A stretch of 64,000 nt of DNA, taken from assembly GCF_001298445.1 (NCBI RefSeq), contig NZ_CP012036.1:5010158-5074157 (forward strand). Direction: 5' to 3'. The translations under genes were made by a program, and so were the position numbers. Below are positions 61,457 to 64,000 of the stretch, in pieces. Every line of letters begins with the position of its first letter. Positions within the stretch are counted from its first letter, which is position 1. A model generated the notes under the pieces. That model did not search any database and was not told where the DNA came from. It saw nothing but the letters and a program-made list of their open reading frames with translations. The DNA is from Nostoc piscinale CENA21 (lineage in GTDB: Bacteria; Cyanobacteriota; Cyanobacteriia; Cyanobacteriales; Nostocaceae).

Positions 61457-62797
61457 ATGCCCATGACCTTAGTGATAGTTGCCATCCTCGCTTTTTATGT
61501 CGCCTTTAATCTGGGTGCTAACGATGTTGCCAATGCAATGGGGACTTCTGTTGGTTCCAAAGCTGTGACTCTCAAACAAGCCATCATCATTGCTGGAGTT
61601 TTAGAGTTTACTGGCGCTGTTTTGTTTGGGCATGAAGTATCAGAAACTTTGGCAACAAAGGTTGCCAATCCTAGTTTATTTGCTGCCACACCCCAATTAT
61701 TAGTAACAGGGATGATGACTGTATTAATATCTTGCGGTGTATGGTTGCAAATTGCTACTGCCAAAGGTTTACCTGTATCATCTTCTCACGCGGTCGTTGG
61801 TGCGATCGCAGGCTTTAGTGCTGTGGCTATGGGTATAGGTGCAATTGATTGGTCATCAATTGGGATGATTACCATTGGTTGGCTAGTCACACCGATAATT
61901 AGCGGTAGTATTGCAGCTTTGTTTTACAGCCAAATTCAACGCTGGATTTTAAATCAACCAAATCAAGTTGCACAGCTAAGAGAATGGATTCCTTGGCTGA
62001 GTTCGGCTTTGTTGGGCGTGTTTGGCGTAATTGTCCTACCTTCGCTAACGCAACCTTTAACTAATTTCTTAACTGCACAAGTAGGAATTAACATCCCTGC
62101 ATACGACATTCCCTTATTCACAGGTGCATTAGCAGCAGTGGGGTTGACTGTAATTAGTTGGCGACAACTAGAAGCTGAGGAATGCAAGGGTGTAGGGGTG
62201 AAAGGGTGTAAGGGTGTAAGGGAAAACCCAGAAGAATCCATAACTCAACACTCAGCACTCAGCACTCAGCACTCAGCACTCAGCACTCCTACCGAACGCT
62301 TATTTGGTCGTTACCAACTACTCAGTGCTTGCTTTGTTGCTTTTGCACATGGTTCTAACGATGTGGGAAATGCGATCGCACCTTTAGCGGCGATCGTTTA
62401 TATCAACGCAACTGGTAAAGTACCAATAAATGGTATTGATATCCCCTTGTGGATTTTGGTTGTCGGTGGTGCAGGGATCGTTACAGGTTTAGCGATTTGG
62501 GGGAAAAACGTCATTGCTACCATTGGAGAAAACATTATTGCTTTGCAACCTAGTAGTGGATTTTGTGCCGAACTGGCTACCGCCACTACCATTCTTTTAG
62601 CATCTCGCTTGGGTTTACCTGTTTCGACATCTCACGCACTGGTTGGGGGTGTAGTGGGGATCGGTATGGTGCAAAGCCTAAACTCGATTAAATTTCAAAC
62701 TCTGCAAGGGATCGCTGCTGCATGGTTAATTACAGTGCCTTTGAGTGCGGTTCTCAGTGCAAGTATCTTTAGTATTGCGCGGTTAGTTTGGCACTAA
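61457..62797 (+). CDS. Inorganic phosphate transporter, Pit family
   Basis: 446 aa from ATG 61457; a longer start at 61394 would include repeat-like sequence and lacks a ribosome site. Both conserved halves of Pit are present: VAFNLGANDVANAMGTSVGSK, then later FAHGSNDVGNAIAPLAAI. PVSSSHAVVGAIAG and PVSTSHALVGGVVG are the paired signatures. Ten to twelve membrane helices. A loop in the middle (about residues 240-280) is encoded by in-frame STRR. Probably a low-affinity metal phosphate symporter. Confidence 0.92.
   Translation: MPMTLVIVAILAFYVAFNLGANDVANAMGTSVGSKAVTLKQAIIIAGVLEFTGAVLFGHEVSETLATKVANPSLFAATPQLLVTGMMTVLISCGVWLQIATAKGLPVSSSHAVVGAIAGFSAVAMGIGAIDWSSIGMITIGWLVTPIISGSIAALFYSQIQRWILNQPNQVAQLREWIPWLSSALLGVFGVIVLPSLTQPLTNFLTAQVGINIPAYDIPLFTGALAAVGLTVISWRQLEAEECKGVGVKGCKGVRENPEESITQHSALSTQHSALSTPTERLFGRYQLLSACFVAFAHGSNDVGNAIAPLAAIVYINATGKVPINGIDIPLWILVVGGAGIVTGLAIWGKNVIATIGENIIALQPSSGFCAELATATTILLASRLGLPVSTSHALVGGVVGIGMVQSLNSIKFQTLQGIAAAWLITVPLSAVLSASIFSIARLVWH
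62187..62290. repeat. STRR inside the phosphate transporter gene
   Basis: GGGTGTA-type units (62187-62222) followed by at least five CAGCACT heptamers (62249-62288), both in frame. They encode a hydrophilic loop (CKGVGVKGCKGVRENPE, then QHSALSTQHSALSTP). Confidence 0.8.
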
Positions 62798-63483
62798 CTC
62801 ACAGTAAGGAGTGGTGGTTTGGCTTCGCCCTTCTCTTATCGGAGATGCTGCGCTAACGGCTACGCTCAAGAAAAGCTGCCCAACTGTTTTGGATTTACTG
62901 AGGCAAGTTGTTGATGAATGATTAATTCAAAAAAGACTAGGAGTAAAAATTGCAAAATAAATATTTAAATTATCCTGATGCCGATTACCAACTGATTTGA
63001 AATACTAGAAGTAGCTCAAATATATTTGAGGAAAGAATAATACTTAAAAATTCCCAAGGAAAACAAATTAAGCTCTCAGATAAATGTAAACTGTTGCTAA
63101 AGTTACATTTTAGAATGATTTACATCTAACTTTTACAAAGTTACCACCTGAATCATTTCCAAGCATTTATTTGCAAGTATTTAAAATTTACTGTTGCTAT
63201 CAAAATAACAAGTACTTATATTGAGTGATAGATTTTATATTTTAAAATCTCACTTTTAAAGGATTGAATTTTCTGGCTGATACGTGGCACAAACTATGTG
63301 AAGCTGTACAGCCCACGACTAGATACTTTGCCAAGCTGTGTTCAGCGTGACAAAATTACTTTGATACGTGCAAATCTTGTTAAATTTTTTGGTCTATCTG
63401 ACAAAATACTGAAATTTAGTATGAGCGCCAAGCAAATTTACGGGAAGCAGCTTTATCTTCAAGGTGTTAGAGGTTAGAAGCTA
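62798..63483. other. 686-bp intergenic region
   Basis: Starts with a palindromic-repeat relic (GGCTTCGCCCTTCTCTTATC, GGAGATGCTGCGCTAACGG) at about 62820-62860. The rest is AT-rich, no ORF; probably holds the promoter of the coiled-coil gene. Confidence 0.5.
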
Positions 63484-64000
63484 ATGGGGCGAATTGAAAA
63501 ACGGCCAGACAGCCCGCGAGTTAGAGGCGAACTATCGAGATCAGCAGAAACAGCACTCTGGGCTGTTGTGGAGGATTTAGAAAATCTCCAACAAAATGTG
63601 CTGAGATCATTGCAAGATGAAATAAAACGGTTACAAGCGGACAAAGAACGACTGTACGATGACATTCAAAAACTGCTAGAGGAAAAAGAACACTTACAGC
63701 AAGTGCGACAAATTACCGAACAGCAGGTGTTAATTCGGCAGTTAGCAGAAGTTTTAGCCAAACACATTTCTTCTCAACTGCAATCATCGCTGAAGAATTT
63801 AGCTAACGAACTGAAAATGAGTGGTGCTGATGAACAAGCAGTACTAAAATCGGCAGAAAGTAATGAGCAGATTAAACAAATGCTAGGCAGTTTGGATGAT
63901 ACTCTGACTATTACTTTTAATTCGCTGCAACAAGAACTGAAAAATTATCAAGGTAATTTGTCTCAGCAGTTGGCGCGGATGCAAAGCCAACAACAGCAAG
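63484..64000 (+). CDS. Coiled-coil protein, N-terminal part (runs off window)
   Basis: 172 codons from ATG 63484 to the window edge, open throughout, with a TAG in frame 12 bases upstream. Very high helical/coiled-coil propensity: NLQQNVLRSLQDEIKRLQAD, LYDDIQKLLEEKEHLQQ, then QITEQQVLIRQLAEVLAKHI. The N-terminus is basic (MGRIEKRPDSPRVRGELSRS). Reminiscent of HmpF-type filamentous proteins of Nostoc, from memory only. AGAGG ribosome site 9 nt upstream. C-terminus and length unknown. Confidence 0.75.
   Translation, partial: MGRIEKRPDSPRVRGELSRSAETALWAVVEDLENLQQNVLRSLQDEIKRLQADKERLYDDIQKLLEEKEHLQQVRQITEQQVLIRQLAEVLAKHISSQLQSSLKNLANELKMSGADEQAVLKSAESNEQIKQMLGSLDDTLTITFNSLQQELKNYQGNLSQQLARMQSQQQQ

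Overview
The window reads as chromosome of a filamentous, heterocyst-type cyanobacterium (Nostocales: Nostoc, Anabaena, Calothrix and relatives). Support seen in the sequence: very frequent HIP1 octamers (GCGATCGC) inside and between genes; many 7-bp short tandem repeats (STRR type); a group 2 sigma factor of SigC type followed by a FurA-like gene, with a convergent peptidoglycan-binding gene as I remember it in Anabaena PCC 7120; a CobN; and a DevH-like Crp regulator. No rRNA, tRNA, CRISPR array, transposase or prophage was recognised.

Layout. 1-4.7 kb (minus): end of an exopolysaccharide locus (pyruvyl transferase, F420-hydrogenase-beta-like redox protein, Wzx-type flippase, WecG/TagA glycosyltransferase). 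4.7-7.3 kb: sparse, with two small unknown genes and a decayed gene. 7.3-10.5 kb: lipA (frameshifted), gpsA, a membrane protein and a RelE-like toxin/antitoxin pair. 11.1-18.4 kb: sigC, furA, a convergent peptidoglycan-binding protein and cobN. 18.5-23.4 kb: a GAF histidine kinase, a small protein, nanE and a TonB-like protein with an Arg-rich tail. 23.5-33.3 kb (minus): a co-directional block resembling a VirB-type type IV secretion apparatus (pilin-like, VirB3-, VirB4-, VirB5-, VirB6-like, two VirB8-like paralogues, VirB10-like, VirB9-like), with no relaxase, VirD4 or VirB11 in view. A compact unit is inserted in it: a four-helix-bundle S23/IVP-like ORF framed by perfect 17-bp inverted repeats.

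34.3-38.9 kb: nucleotidyltransferase, YjbQ, a GNAT pseudogene, a small protein, and a GntR regulator divergent from leuA across two identical 12-bp palindromes. 39-42 kb: a Crp/Fnr regulator (frameshifted) and four small secreted proteins, two of them with curlin-like Q/N-rich repeats. 42-51.5 kb: a fibrillin-like protein, a class A PBP, folK, a Nudix hydrolase, a DUF5674-like pair, a HAD hydrolase, NDH-2, ChaB and a phospholipase D-EF-hand-HhH lipoprotein (frameshifted). 51.7-64 kb: cysteine desulfurase, clpB, gloA, small proteins, a DUF442-like phosphatase, a zinc alcohol dehydrogenase, a Pit phosphate transporter and the start of a coiled-coil gene.

Three themes run across the window. (1) Four genes (lipA, the VirB9-like gene, the Crp regulator, the PLD gene) are each broken by exactly one extra A/T in a 6-8 nt homopolymer, which points to base-calling error or slippage rather than independent decay. 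(2) STRR and palindromic repeats sit in frame inside cobN, the histidine kinase and the phosphate permease. (3) The VirB-like operon with its embedded IVS-like unit is the best candidate for an undescribed system. All functional assignments rest on remembered family features; no database search was run.
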